A stretch of DNA of 64,000 bases from contig JADWOT020000004.1 of assembly GCA_036345935.2 (NCBI GenBank), positions 12,902,617 to 12,966,616 on the forward strand, in the 5' to 3' direction. The stretch is from Taenia hydatigena (Eukaryota > Platyhelminthes > Cestoda > Cyclophyllidea > Taeniidae). Positions 1 to 12,243 of the stretch are shown here, piece by piece. The notes under the pieces were generated by a model. That model was given only the letters and a program-made list of their open reading frames with translations. It was not told where the DNA came from and did not search any database. Within the stretch, counting starts at the first letter, position 1, and every line of letters begins with the position of its first letter. Made by a program: the position numbers and the translations under genes.

Positions 1-2007
1 CCAATTAGGCTACACGTTTAGCCATTAAGACCTTGGAAATAGTTTGGAAAAAGACGGTTTGGATGTCAAACATCAACGGTCACAGCCTCAAAGGGCACTC
101 GTTTTAAGAAGTATGTTCTTAGGTTTCGCTTTCTTATGCCTACAATTATCAAACGCTTAGCCACGTGCATTTGACTCTCTAATCATTTAACTCCTCACCG
201 AGAGACTTCTTCTTAACTGAGTGATAGATAAAGCTTGAATGCAAGCATTTAAATGTTTTGACAAGCTGTTTAAACTAATGCGGCGATTGGTTACTACGAG
301 GTTGTTCTATTGCTATGGTATTGATGAGCAAGTCACCTGCGTCCACTTAATGTTATTTAACAGAAGCGCAGCTTCCATGCTAACGAATAAGGGGCTAATG
401 TCTATCAGAAACCAGCCTTTCTCCTAATTTAGATTGCTATCGCTCTCGCATCCCATCTGAGTAAGTCATTTGTTGAAAAAATTAGTCGGGCGATTCTTGG
501 CACAACCAGGAGAATTAAGTAGGGCCCATGACTTAGTCCGCGCTGTTTCATCCCATGAATTCGCTCCTTCTGCGATTTTTGCGGTCCGCCGCAATGCGAC
601 AATTTTTGCTTTACATTGGCCAAGCACTGCTTAACTAAGTTTGCGCAAACTATCTCATATTAGAGTTTCTACGACTTGTATCTGCAGTTCCTGAGCGATT
701 AGTCTTTTTCCTTGCTTAATCATTGGCTTTAACCAAAAAACTGATGTGTAAATCACAAAACCTACATATTTTGCATTTCACTCAAGTAATCTGCGCCACA
801 TATCTGCAAAGCAGAAGAGACTAAGTCTTCACAATGAACAAGCACTGTGAATTTTGTTTGTTAGGCGACCTACAGAAATGGTGTGAGCGTAAATGTTCAC
901 GCATTGCTTTCCATGTGGGATATTCTGCAAAGCACTTTCCTGAATCCTGCATAATTTTGACCGATGTATTGTAAATAAAGCATAAATTCAGGAGAGCTTG
1001 GTTGAGGGACAGGACACACACTGGATTCACGAATACGTGCCCCACCAAAATGGGTGGGAAGGGAATTGAAAGGTTACGAATTAAACGAAACACAGAAAGC
1101 ACACTTTGTGAATCCGGCCTACTTTTTGTGGTTTAAAGGAAAGCGTTGTATTGCTTTCGACAAATATGAGGGCAGGAAGCAAAATAAAAACGGAGCGGAT
1201 TTCCTAGTGCTCCCCCATTTTCGATAATGTAAGAGCAACCCGAAGTTTCCTCGATGCACTGATCCCATGGAAAAACGTACCTCAAGAATCGTTGAATTAC
1301 ATTAAACATGTTTAACGAGATGATACGATGGTGCTGCGTTTCGTCTAATTTGGCCACGTGATGCGTAAGATTATTAGCATTGCGACTCAAGCAAGAGCTT
1401 ATCTATTTGTAACCTGACTCAAAATGCATATGCATAAACACCCGTACATATACGCAAAACCACTTACTTATGTATGCGTTTATGCAAAGTGAATTGCATG
1501 CGCATATAAAAAGGTACCTTAAAATAAGCAAGGCCCACAGTTATAACCCAAAAGCATTTGTGGGAGCTATTAGGCTACTCTTTTGAATGGCGCAAAACAC
1601 ACTGTGCATCTGAAGACATCCATTTTAGTGAAGAGGAATGCGCGCTGTGTAAGATGCTTAAAGAGAGCTAATAGTGAATCTAGAAGGCAGCAGAGAAGGG
1701 GTAGTAGCGTGTTTGGCCAGAACTGTGAGCTATGCAAGCATATAGCTGAAGTTCGTCAAAATTCTCTTTCTTATTTAATATGTCCTTTAAATGATGAGCT
1801 ATTGTTTAAGTTTGGATTCCCTCGCAAACAATTGAAATGAACTATGCCATGAAGACTGTATTTTGCGGGCTTAAACCAATGTCCTATCACTTTTGCCAGC
1901 AAGAAGGCAAGTGTTTTGCTAATTTACGAAGCATGAGCATTGCACGAAGAGCAGTGAGCCGCGGTTTCAAGGAATCCGAAATTAGTGCTTATGGCGGAGA
2001 ACATTAA

Positions 2008-2445
2008 TCATCCTGATTGCTCTATACTCGTTATTTTGTTCTGGCATTGCATTTTGTCAAGAGCATTCGCATCACATTGCACACGGGTTTGGAATCCTTC
2101 ACTGATTATGGTCATTATTCCCCAATGCCAATTGAACAGGTGTGATTCGATGTTAGGGTGAAAATTGCATTGACTTAGAAAAACGCCTTCTCTTTTGTAC
2201 TCTTCCATGCTCCGGTTGTTTGAGATGAGATTTGCCAGGTAGAACTTGCCTGCTGCTGGCCAGATGCGAACCCACACGTCATAGATTATAAACCGTAGAA
2301 TTAGACACCTAAATTCATCGCTCGGGATGCTTTCTAGATTTGTAGACCGCTTCTGAGTTAAAAACATGCTTTCGAGAAGAATGAGGCTTGTTTGCGTGGA
2401 GGTGAGGTTTACCTCAAAGCATTTGGTAGTGCTTGACTGATTCAT
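2008..2445 (-). CDS. Uncharacterised 145-codon open frame
   Basis: This is the longest uninterrupted frame in the first 8 kb that is not low complexity. It has mixed composition with a Trp/Tyr-rich middle (YDVWVRIWPAAGKFYLANL), and I see no membrane segment, signal peptide or known motif. No clear splice sites or polyadenylation signal frame it. I do not recognise it. It may be an exon, a relic of a mobile element, or chance. Confidence 0.15.
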   Translation of the reverse strand: MNQSSTTKCFEVNLTSTQTSLILLESMFLTQKRSTNLESIPSDEFRCLILRFIIYDVWVRIWPAAGKFYLANLISNNRSMEEYKREGVFLSQCNFHPNIESHLFNWHWGIMTIISEGFQTRVQCDANALDKMQCQNKITSIEQSG

Positions 2446-4162
2446 TCAATTGACGAAGCCTTGAAGATCTGAACTTTTAAAACAACTCCTAATATGGTAG
2501 CCCATAGTAAAATTTTGGGCATGGGATGTCTAGAACGACAACCAAAAAAGAGAAATATCAATGAGATGAACAACAATTTGATGACTAGTAGGTCCTTATC
2601 CTAATCCCTCTTTCACATTCTTACCCTCAGGTGCTTGATATCTTCTAATCATTCCTCACGAAACGCACAACAGGGAAAAATGAGGGCCAGAAGTCATGCG
2701 AGTTTTGTTGCTTCGTCGTGGTAAAGTTAGTGTGGGTTATTGCCTTTAGCTTAGTCGTCAACAGTAGAGGCCATGATTATGGGACATACTCATCTTTCCT
2801 TTTAAAGTAGTAATTTTGACATTTGAAAGAATGTGTGATGTCTACGCTGGCCTTTAAAATGCATCTCATTTAATTCCGGTTCCTAAGTTGCACGAATTTT
2901 GATTCCGATCATGGTCATGATGTGCGGAAGCACAAGATCTATTGTCATGCAGCTAGTTGCTGCTGGACTCTAAACCCTCCATCCCCAGTTATTTGTCGTT
3001 TTTATCACCAACATATTAGAGGATTACTTTTGCTCATCCTCTATGGTGGCCGCTTCATTGATCATATTCGTATGACATTACACGGTCCAGTTTCTCGAAA
3101 GGTTAATGCGCTACTTTTAAACATATTTTTGTTATTCGATGCACCTATTATTCGGCAAGTCGCAATCGTATCAGCTGTGGACGCGTCGACTTTCTAGAAA
3201 GCTGAATTGGCCTCAGCAACAGAAATGCGTTCACTGATCATTAGGCTGTGCGATAAATTCCGCATGAATTTTCCTAAAACTGAGCAGACTTCTTGACCAA
3301 AATGAACTTTTTGAGTAGTTTTTCAAACAAGTTTGCGGCGAAAGGGGTGATAGGCAAGATCGTTGAATGCTAGTTCTCCATTTCTGATGCATTATCTGCA
3401 GCACACTTAACAACTCGATACGAAGAGATTAGGCATTGAGGTTACTTGTTTGCTAATGCAAGGGCATAGCCTTGATGCCAAGAATGCTTTTTGCTAATTT
3501 TAACACAAAATCTTAATATGGGAGGTGTATATGTAGTAAACTGCAGAGAAGGGACTTGCAACATAATTGCTTAAGGGTAAGAGAGACGTAGTCTGATCAT
3601 CCCTAAAAAAACTGTCAGTCTAGCGCCTCAAAAAACACTTGAGCTTATTAACCCAGAAAACATGCCATTTATCACATTTTTGTTAAAGAAAGAAGCTAAA
3701 GGCCAAAAAAATAGGGAAGAGGTTTATTAATGTTTGCAACCCGACCTCTTCCCTAATCATAAGTAGCACGCCTCTACAGCCATGCCACTTCTCATCACAC
3801 ATCGCCTTAACAACCAATGACGCCATCGCCATGGCCTTTATCTCACCCAAACAAATAAGTCATCAATGTGAAAGGCTTTCATGCTTTAGCCTTTTAGTGA
3901 GTCCACGAACTGCACTGCAAATCATGCACGTCTGGATGACCACCAAGGCATGCGTGTGGGCATGCGACCGGAAATTGCACCGAAGCAGTTCAGTGTGGAT
4001 GATTGTGTCAAGGTAATTGTGGCTCTACGATTGGCAGGACTGAATTGCAGACGAAAAAGAAGCAGCATTCATTTGCTGTGATGATGCAGTGGATAGGTGT
4101 TTTGGCTAGTAGAAGGGAAGAAAGGGTGAGCAATGAAGGCTTGTACAAGTTGGCGACCGCGC

Positions 4163-4415
4163 CACGTGGCGGCTTCTGGTCTGCGTCGCACCATGGGGGT
4201 TGTGCTACGTTGGTGCGGGTTAGTACACATGGGAGTGACGCTAGTGGAAAGCTCGCAGTCGCTGGTGTGCACGCAGGCAGCGATGATACAGCGTAGAGAC
4301 CTCTGGTGTCCATCCAGCCATGGAGGTTGTGCTACGTCGGTGTGGGTTAGTACATGCATGCTGGAGCATAGTGGAAATCTCGCAGGCGGGCGGCTACTGG
4401 CACGTTTATTTCTCC
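4163..4415. repeat. Two-copy tandem repeat, 127-bp period
   Basis: The segment around tgtgctacgt at 4,201 recurs at 4,328, giving a period of 127 bp. Both copies share the order ccatgg/ggttgtgctacgt/gtgggttagtac/gtggaaa-ctcgcag, with scattered substitutions. The copies have diverged, so the duplication is not recent. I see no pol III A/B box pair, so a tRNA-derived SINE is not supported. Both strands are open over part of it, which is typical of a G/C-richer repeat and not by itself evidence of coding. Confidence 0.75.
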
Positions 4416-7400
4416 TCAAACGTTCCAACGCGGCATCATTAATATGATCAGTTCTCTCACATGACGTATCGCGCACTAGCTTTGACAAAAGGCCTCCAAC
4501 GGCTTGGTATGTAGCTGCCGAATTTTACAATGAGTGAAATGCAAATGCCCAAATTGACAAAGCATATAAAGTAATTGACTACCAAACAATAGGATATGTA
4601 AAATGCCCAACCCATTTCCTTACGACCAAACAAGGAATCTTTGATTCTCTATCAATGCTTCGCCCTTGCCCCAGCGCTTCCTCTCAGTTGGCAACTCTCC
4701 CCTGCTCTTGCAAAGTGGCTGACCAATGCAGCTACTCCGTAGGTGCACAAACATACACAAATACAGCTTACACAAACGCAAAAATGCACATATGCAGCAA
4801 TCACACAAATGTGGCTTATGTGCGTTGCTCGATTTGACAAGTTAGCAGCAATTATTTCACTGTCAAACATGGGTAAATTCTGCATGATTCGTTTCAAAAT
4901 CTAAGCAAAAGTGATCCTAAGCGATTCATCAAACTATTACTCAGTTATTCCCGGCGCAAAAGTTCTCCGAGGTAAGACAATTATTAAAAGGAACAGGAAT
5001 GTGCTCCTCCCATAGCTGAGTCTTCACGGGCTTTTACCCCCCAAAAGAAATCAAATCCCTCTCTCTTTTCACTATATACAGACCACCCTCACAGAGATTC
5101 GCGCTAAACTTAATGGCATGCAGTCTAGCTATCGGGATCCATGGCTACGCACTGTAAAAAAGCCTCAACATCCAGTTTCTTCATATGCAGTATTGACAGT
5201 GCGGCGAATAAAGTCCCTCATAGCCGTCACCGCCCACCGAAAGTGAAGTGATGGGTCGAGGCGAAGGAATCCAGAGAAGCGGATTTTAGTCAACCACCTT
5301 ATGTATAAATCAGAATTGTGGCACTAAAACAGTCGATTATCTCAAAGGTCGATTCGTGAAATAGGGTCGGTTGTCGCGTAACCATCTTTTCACCAGACTC
5401 GGTCGCGGAATCCACTCATTGAGTTTTATTCGGTTGGATGCATATTCTGCAGAAAACACATCATCGCATATGCAATGAAACAGCAATCAAAAAGCACTTT
5501 TCTGCCGCTGATTACACACCAAATTTTGGCAAGGCTGAAAGAACTTCCTCGTAACTAATCGTATTTATCGATGCTCAAACTATAGATATATTTAAAAATC
5601 CGGTAAATAGGGCGATTGAATAAGTTTTAGCATATATCAAAGCAGAGGCACAACAAAAAAAATACATTCGTCCATCTAGCAAAACGTTAGCTTTTGATGC
5701 ACGTTACGTTCGCAGGATCAGTGATGCAGCTGCCGTCGATTGTCGACAAGTAAAAGTCATCTTTTATTTAAACAGCAGGCTCGGGCAACAGAAAAAAGAA
5801 GAGACAAAGGTGACAAAGATGAGACGGAGATGCGAATGAAGAGTTCAGTATTAATCACTAACAAGTACAACCGCTAACATGACATTAGAGTTGGGACATT
5901 TCCACAACCTGACTGCACTTGATTTCCACATTCATGCATACACTAACGCGAATAAAGGTAGGATGAAAAGGCTGTAAAATTGAAGCAATGCAAATTGACA
6001 CAAATCCACTGATCTGCGGTCTGAAAGGGCGCTGAAAGTGCGTGTGTTTACCAATGCTCTAAAATGTGGTGAATTGCTGCTTAAGTAGTCCAGGTTTAAT
6101 GTGTTGCCACATGACGCTAAAAGGGGCCATGCTAAAGAGAGATTCCTTTCCATCCTGAAATATTCAGGCAGAGATTCACCACATTTTAGATGCATTAATA
6201 AATCTACACACTTTCAGTGCTCTTTCTGGTGACAGGTCGGTAACTTTGCAGTGTGTTTCAGTTTCGTAAAATGCTGGCTTCTCATTTTAAGACGTTGAGA
6301 GCAATGGATCGATTCAGATACTCCACATTGACAGATCTACTGATCAAAGAAACATCGAGTGACTGTCCCGACACCTTTTGGTTTCATGAGCACCGTATTT
6401 GCTACCTTTTGTAAGCTGTTCAGTGATGGGCAGAATGTACCGGATTTGCTACCTTCTCGGTGGGTGGTAGTGGGCTTGGGGTGTCGGTGTCCGCTCATTC
6501 GCCTGAGAATCATTTGGGCATTGGTAGGAGATGTGCAAGCGCTATGGTGTGGGCTTCTTCAAACTGCTCCAAGTAGAGTAGGGCTGATCAAGGCCACCAA
6601 AATGCTTGCTCACAAACGCTGCTATTATTTATTGTTCATATGACCATATCGCTCAGGAAACTGCTAAAATACAAGGCGTATCCTTTTGACGGCATAGAAT
6701 TTTGTCCTCTCAGAGAGTTCTATCATTTTTGCCATAATTGTCCAACAGCCCTTCCTAGACAAGCTCATTTCCTCCACTGCGGACTGATGTGTAAGCGCCA
6801 GCAAACTCTCGAATACATAGAACCACGTTGCATCTTGCCTTAGGTGGTGTATCCGAGACACTTTCCCACTGCCTCAATTTCTGCATTTTTGAGGTATCGA
6901 AGCACATCTTTTCGTTTAAAAGCAAGCGTTTTGAACATTCCTGCAACAAGAAGTCTGCGACATCGACCATCCAGGCGCCAGGTAGTGGCGACGGAATTCG
7001 ATGCAGTCAAAAACGTAGCAAATATTGACCTCCATGCACATTTACTCATTCGTCTTACCCTCCAACACTTCGTTTCACACAAAAGATGATTTTGATTAAT
7101 ATAGCTTCTGTGATTGATCAATGTCGGTGCGGCATTGCTAGCTCTTAGGTTACTTATTGAAAACAATACGTTTGTTTACTTCGCTTTTGATTATTTTCCA
7201 GTGCCATTGTCAACTTCGGATGCATTCATGAAAGCAATGTAAAGTAGAAGGAGGTGGGTCGGCAAAACTGCGGGTCTTGAGATTCACTACTTGCGCTAAA
7301 CTTTGCTTCAGTCGGAACGATTGTTCTACGCGCCTGTGCTCAATTGCTAGTTCGACTTGAGGTTGCACCTCCACAAATGGTATTCATTTTAAAAAGCATC

Positions 7401-8587
7401 GATCCACTTATCACCGCATCTGATGCCTGATTGTCATAAATGTGCGAGAGTGAAAATGAAGGTACTTTTCTAAATACAGCCTCTCGAATCACGGAAGTGG
7501 TTTATATCGTGCTTGTAAAGTAAAGGTAGATTAAATTAATGATCCGTGCGTTCGGCACCCGATAATGCAGTTACAGTATTTTTGTAAATGCTTGGGAAAT
7601 GCTTGATAATTCGTAATTTTATAAATTGCGTGCAAGCCGTCTGAGAAGACCGTCAACATTTCGACTTCGTCCAGATAATCGTTTTCCTTGGTTTGCATTG
7701 AAACAAGGCACGACTGCACTATTTACATTGTGACATTCCGTACAACTTGGCGCAGTTCCATGGTCGGTCCAGCCATAGTAAATCGCTTATCACCTAATGT
7801 ATGGGCCACGCATTTGAGACCTTGACACTGATGCTTATTCAAGCAATGCACCAATTCGTCTTTTTAAGGATAATATGTTTTGAACCAGAGTTGCTTGAAC
7901 AATGAATCAATGTCTGTTGCTCCTCCTACCAACTTAGTGTGCATCGTTCGTGCGACCGGGAGTTCATTGCGTGGACTTACATTCGCTTTTGTAGTCTAAC
8001 TTCACCAATGCAGGCAAAAGTGTTGTGAAGCAAATCATTAACTTTATGGCACATCATAGCAGTCAATGTTTTATGGATAGGTCTGGTTCAAATTTTGTGC
8101 GTAGTCTGTGTTCACTTTTCGTTTTCGAGCTTTAAAATGAATTGTGTTAGTAGAAGTAGAAGGTTTTTGTCAAGAAATGAACATCGTTGCGATTCCAACC
8201 ATCCAATCATCCATCTTCTTTGCAAGTCTTTTCACCGAAGCTAACCAGTAAGAAGGTTTGGACGCATTGAAATGTGTGGATTTTATTCTTGCTAACTGTA
8301 ATCACGGAGAGAAGGATTCTGGTTTACTCGCTAATGCGAAAGCCTAACTTGGCGTTAGAAAAAGGCGGATGGGTGAGCACTTTTGGTAGACTGTGGCCTT
8401 TACTTCTAAAAGTCGTTGGATGAGGAAGTGTGGCGATTAGGTGTTGTTCGGAGCGATGGAATCAGTCCTTCTACTCACGTGGTGCATTTTTTTTGTCACT
8501 GTATAGCATGATAGGCGGTAAATGGTGACTGTTTTGTTAGTTTGTGGGGTTGTTTGTGCCTTGAACGACGTTGGGAGTGTGCTTAAT

Positions 8588-8698
8588 GGGGGGGGGGGGG
8601 TGGGGGCTTGCGGTATACTGCTTGGGTAGACTGGCGGTGGTCCCTCGTGTTAGTTTTGATTTGCGCTTTGCTGTTAGGAGGAGGAGGAGGAGGAGGGG
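8588..8698. repeat. Poly-G run and GGA microsatellite in A1
   Basis: A run of 13 G lies at 8,588-8,600, and a (GGA)n tract at 8,676-8,698. The poly-G run is absent from the equivalent part of A3 near 43,204, where the sequence is ttgggtaggg. The GGA tract is shorter there. Such length-variable runs make every reading frame across them unreliable. A four-G-run structure is possible on the plus strand, but that is inference. Confidence 0.85.
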
Positions 8699-8743
8699 AA
8701 AGAGGAGGCATTTCCATCTGACAACTCGTTGTCAATATTCTAG

Positions 8744-8929
8744 GTGCCTGAAGGACGGGGATTTGGAGAGTTGTCGACGGTGCTAGTTCAACCTTTCTAT
8801 GCTTCGCCTCCTCCACAGAGCCCCACTTCTGCGACTGCAGCTGCCGCCACTGCCACGTATGCGTGGACATCACCGACCGACGATGCGATAGGACTTGGGT
8901 GGCTTAACAGCAAGTGCTATGCGCAATAA
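8744..8929 (+). CDS. Pro/Ala-rich terminal exon candidate, family copy 1
   Basis: The exon starts after the acceptor-like sequence caatattctag and stays open for 61 codons to a TAA. The translation begins VPEGRGFGELSTVLVQPFYA, continues with SPPPQSPTSAT and an alanine run, then TYAWTSPTDD, and ends LNSKCYAQ. The A3 copy at 43,352-43,543 keeps the frame although it carries two extra alanine codons, a multiple-of-three length change that suggests constraint or recent function. A diverged relative lies at 42,550-42,867 and shares FYxxPPPQS...AWTS. I see no signal peptide or membrane segment and do not recognise the family. The upstream exon was not identified. The opposite strand is also open, so strand assignment rests on the acceptor and the in-frame indel. 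Confidence 0.45.
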   Translation: MPEGRGFGELSTVLVQPFYASPPPQSPTSATAAAATATYAWTSPTDDAIGLGWLNSKCYAQ

Positions 8930-9675
8930 CATCGGCCTGAGTGTTGAACTTGCTCTTAAATAACAATCTCCCTTTTGAGTCCTTTGCTGAATTTCAGTTG
9001 AAGATTGTTGGGACTTCTCTAAGCGGTTTTGGAAGGTTGTGGTAGACTATTATTTTGTAGTTGCACAGTCAGCGGCGTGGGACTAAAGCTTGACGAGAGG
9101 ACGACGCGAACGCCGATAGCTTGGCAACCACGAAGGCAGCAAACCCTCACTGAGTTAGGTGACGGGGAATGAGGCAGTTCTTGCAGAAGAGTTCGGCCAC
9201 CTGATTAATTTGAAGGGATCATGTCAGTTGAAATTACCATCGAAAGTGATATTAGTTGGTGGGTTGTTAACAAGTAGTCAGTGAATTAGTTGCGGAGGCA
9301 AGGAGTTACGCCACTTGTGACCCTGTTAAGAGAAGTCAGTTGCTGTGCCGTCGCCTAGTTGCTCGTCGTCCTTCATCATTTGCTTGGATGCATGGAAGTC
9401 AAGTGGGCATAAGCAGACCACAGTGGGCTTCTTTTCATCCCATCAACCATCGCTCCTTCCTCGTCATTCATCAAGAATGACTTAAAAGATGAGCACTTGA
9501 TGTGGAGTGAGAGAGTTGCCCGGAAACGAAGTGTAAGGTGGATTCTGTGGCATCACAGCCATCCTGCCGCCTACTAAGTGATAAGTGAGATAAGGCGTTC
9601 GTCTGATGAACAAAAGAGATGTATTTGAACAAACAAAGAAGAAGAAGAAGAAGAACGAGAATAAGAAAGGTGGCA

Positions 9676-10286
9676 TGTGGGTTGCCAAAGAAGCCAAGAA
9701 GCTGTCTGACACAAAGCACCTCAGACAACGAATGTTCATGTGGAAGCAGGGGAAGTGGGACAGAATGGGCAGGGTAGGCAGTGTGGGCGGAGGGAGAACT
9801 CGCAAGCAGTCGCATCTGATGTGAAGTTTGGTGGATTGCAACGGATACTGCAAGTCGTCGCTGACGGTGGCGAAATGGAAGGAGCCGACGCATCAGCAGC
9901 AGACGTCCACGGCACGACCGAAGGTCCGGATGAATGCGAATGGGAGGAAGTGGAGGGGTGAGATGTGAACACGAAAGAAGGAAGGGAGACGGTAGAAGAC
10001 AAGCAGCTACTCGAGGAAGAAGAGGAAGGGAGAAAGGAAGGAAGGAGTGAAGGAAGGAAGGCGGGGAGGGAGGGGAACAGGGAGAGGGAAGGGAGGCAGG
10101 GAGGGAGGGAGAGAGAGAGAGAGGGGAGGCATCGGAACGGAGAAGGAAGTGAAGAACGAGGAGACATCACGCATGGCGGTGAACAACGGCATCGGCGATG
10201 GCAGCAGGGGCACAGTTGTCGACTCTGATGGTGGACATGTGCGAGACATTGTTGGCACCGGGACATCTCAACCGAACACTAAATGA
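9676..10286 (+). pseudogene. Unit 2 in A1: decayed inverted paralogue of the acidic ORF
   Basis: This segment is homologous, in inverted orientation, to unit 1 on the other arm of the same block. Shared peptides include VAKEAKKLSDTKHLR against VAKDANRLSLTKHFR, ASDVKFGGLQRILQ against ASDAKLVRFQQILQ, and EKEVKN against EKEVKK. It appears broken. The acceptor cag seen before unit 1 reads tgg here, a TGA interrupts the frame corresponding to the long unit-1 frame, a further stop follows DECEWEEVEG, and extra bases relative to A2/A3 occur near 9,725. A GGAA/GGGA-rich tract (about 10,020-10,130) separates its two conserved parts. It is probably non-functional, although short conserved stretches remain open. 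Confidence 0.5.
10015..10140. repeat. Purine-rich GGAA/GGGA tract (A1, unit 2)
   Basis: This is an imperfect GAAGG/GGGA tract of about 120 bp on the plus strand, ending in a (GA)n run. Equivalent tracts sit at 37,385-37,505 (as pyrimidine) and 44,610-44,745. Lengths differ among the three copies, as expected for replication slippage. Confidence 0.85.
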
Positions 10287-10399
10287 AAAAGGAGAGAAAA
10301 AAAATAGGAAGGTTAGAGAGACGGACGGACGGAGGGACGGAGGGACGAACGGAAGTCCTTCGCTCTTGGCATGGGTAGAGGTCATCATCGTCATCTGCC

Positions 10400-10520
10400 T
10401 CCTGCTGCTGCTGCTGCTACTGCTGCTGAGCCAACCGTGACAACTACAGTGTCCCTAACAACCACAACAACGACAACAACAACAACGCCCTTCTCCTCCT
10501 CCTGCTGCTGCTGCTGCTCA
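10400..10520. repeat. CTG and CTC trinucleotide tracts (A1)
   Basis: Interrupted (CTG)n tracts occur at about 10,400-10,435 and 10,504-10,519, with ACA/ACG repeats between them. A2 (36,998-37,132) and A3 (44,997-45,130) carry the same tracts with different copy numbers. Reading them gives poly-Leu or poly-Gln peptides, which I do not treat as genes. Confidence 0.85.
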
Positions 10521-10654
10521 TAGTGCAGATGCGGCTGCATTAACAGGAAGGACAATGCTCTCACCAACTTGACTTGGTGTGAATTGGTGGTAGGCAAGAA
10601 GCACACTTTGCTCCATCATCAATGCACCATGGAGTCTGTAAACCGGTGTCGGTG

Positions 10655-11412
10655 TCAGTGTCGGTGTGGGTGTTGGTGAGGTCCCTTGTGTTGTTGGTGC
10701 CACGCGAGTCCACCGATTGCGTTGGTGAAGAGCCGACGCCACCTGCCGCTGCGCGTCTTCTTTGCTTTGCCGTGTACGTGGTGACCGCTCTCCATGATGA
10801 CATTGTGCGCCTTCTCCTTCTTTACCTCCTTCTCCATTCTCCCGTCCTCCTCCTGCTCCTCATGCTCGTGCCCCTCCTCCTCCTCCTCCTCCCTCCTCCT
10901 CCTCCTCCTTCTCCTCGCGCTGCCCATCCCGCACCTGCGCCTGCTCCCGCTCACGCTTCATTAGCTCCTTCCGCTTTAACCGCACCTCCTCCTCTTCCTG
11001 CTGCCCGTCCTCGTCCCTCTTCGAACGGCCCTTTGTCTCCATCCGTCTTCTCATCCTCCTCCTCCTCCTTTCAGCGCAAAGGCCCTTTGCGCTATCCACA
11101 CCACCACCACCTCCTCCTCCGTCTTCCCTCCATTCGTACTCATCCGGAAGATCGGTAACACCGTAGGTCGTGTCTGCGGCGCCCGTATCTCCTTCCGTTT
11201 CTGCCGACCGTCGCTGCCGCCTCCGCATCGAATGACTTGGAGGCGAGGCGAAGAATTGCAGTATCTGCTGGAATCTCACCAGCTTCGCATCAGATGCGCC
11301 AGTCGAGCTCTGCATCTCCTCCACCTGCTCCACTTGCTCCGCCCGCTCTTCTTCCACATGAACATCTGTCTGAAGTGCTTTGTGAGAGACAGCCTGTTGG
11401 CGTCTTTGGCAA
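10655..11412 (-). pseudogene. Unit 1 in A1: acidic/arginine-rich ORF, frameshifted
   Basis: On the minus strand, an acceptor-like tgtcatgcag is followed by a frame encoding CQRRQQAVSHKALQTDVHVE, then EQVEQ repeats, ASDAKLVRFQQILQFFASPP, GVTDLPDEYEWRE and an Arg/Glu-rich tail. The same frame in A2 and A3 continues through EKEVKKGKTHNVIMESGHHV to a tail rich in His and Arg. In A1 the frame is lost inside the GGA/CCT tract around 10,862-10,920. The conserved C-terminal part (EKEVKKEKAHNVIMESGHHV) resumes in another frame. A1 therefore appears to be a broken copy of what is open in A2 and A3. The function is not recognised. The composition suggests a disordered, highly charged protein if it is made at all. 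Confidence 0.4.
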
Positions 11413-12099
11413 CCTGCATGACAATGAGGTTGGTAGAGGTGTGTGTAAGGGCGAGCACCTACCTCTCCTCGTGGACACTGCTTGCGCCATGTCCACGAGG
11501 GTCCACGCGAGAAAGAAAAATTGCAAACGGAAAAAACCAAAGTAACCAAAAAACCAAAGCGAAATGTAGACCAAGATAAAGAGCGTTTCTGCATACAACC
11601 GATCTGCAAACATTATCGTGGTGATATGTTTGAGTGTGTGACACGATCAATGGATTCAATCGATAACCTCACCATTTGAAAGGTAGCAGCGCTTTGTGTC
11701 TGGTGACTACACTGCCTTCACGCTGGATTGTGGTGCATGGTGGAAGCTAATGATGAAAATTATTACTAACACGACTGGAAAGATGTGCTGCTTTGTAGTG
11801 TAGGTGCGTTGAATGTGCTTGTGGAAGTGATAGCAACCATCCACAACGATGAGACTGTACTGTCGCCTCACAATGCCAGTGAGCTAGAAATGCGAGTGGA
11901 ATAAAAGTGTTACTCAAATGACTTTAGTAGTGGATTTCTGTTGCTGCGTGTGACGGGAAGACAGGTGTGAGTGTTGAAGGCATTTATGCAGCACATCCAG
12001 TATGTGCATTTTCGATGGTGGTAAGGAAAGAACCAACACATACCACACCGGTGGGACAGCAGGCTTGCTTTGCAAAGAAGGGAAGGAAAGGGTAAGGGG

Positions 12100-12243
12100 G
12101 GACGCAAGGAAGGAAGGAAGGAAGGAAGGATGGAAGGAAGGAAGGAAGGAAGGAAGGAAGGAAGGATGGAAGGAAGGAAGGAAGGAAGGAAGGAAGGAAG
12201 GAAGGAAGGAAGGAAGGGAAGAAGGGAAGAATGAAGGGAGGAA
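12100..12243. repeat. Long (GGAA)n tract (A1)
   Basis: This is about 140 bp of near-perfect GGAA repeats on the plus strand, with a few GGAT interruptions. The tract sits at the same relative place in A2 (35,318-35,430, as TTCC) and A3 (46,703-46,802), with different lengths. It is a homopurine mirror-repeat class of sequence able to form triplex DNA, which is inference. Translation gives RKEG repeats, which are not a gene. Confidence 0.95.

Larger units (their letters stand above)
1..8240. other. Left flank with no supportable gene
   Basis: I see no multi-exon gene, RNA gene or transposon protein in this stretch. Open frames are short, and none shows a recognisable domain or a convincing pair of splice sites. 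Two items are listed separately: a 145-codon open frame at 2,008-2,445 and a two-copy tandem repeat near 4,163-4,415. The stretch ends where block A1 begins, at the sequence ctaaccagta (8,241), which recurs at 42,864. The base composition is unremarkable, with scattered A/T-rich runs. Confidence 0.6.

Noticed and set aside
10622..11158. 178-codon Leu/Pro/Ser-rich frame opposite unit 1, and the longer versions in A2 (36,007-36,897) and A3 (45,236-46,156)
   Set aside because: These are antisense to the unit-1 ORF across CTC/CCT tracts. Open antisense frames are expected from such purine-rich sequence. Strand choice remains a real uncertainty.
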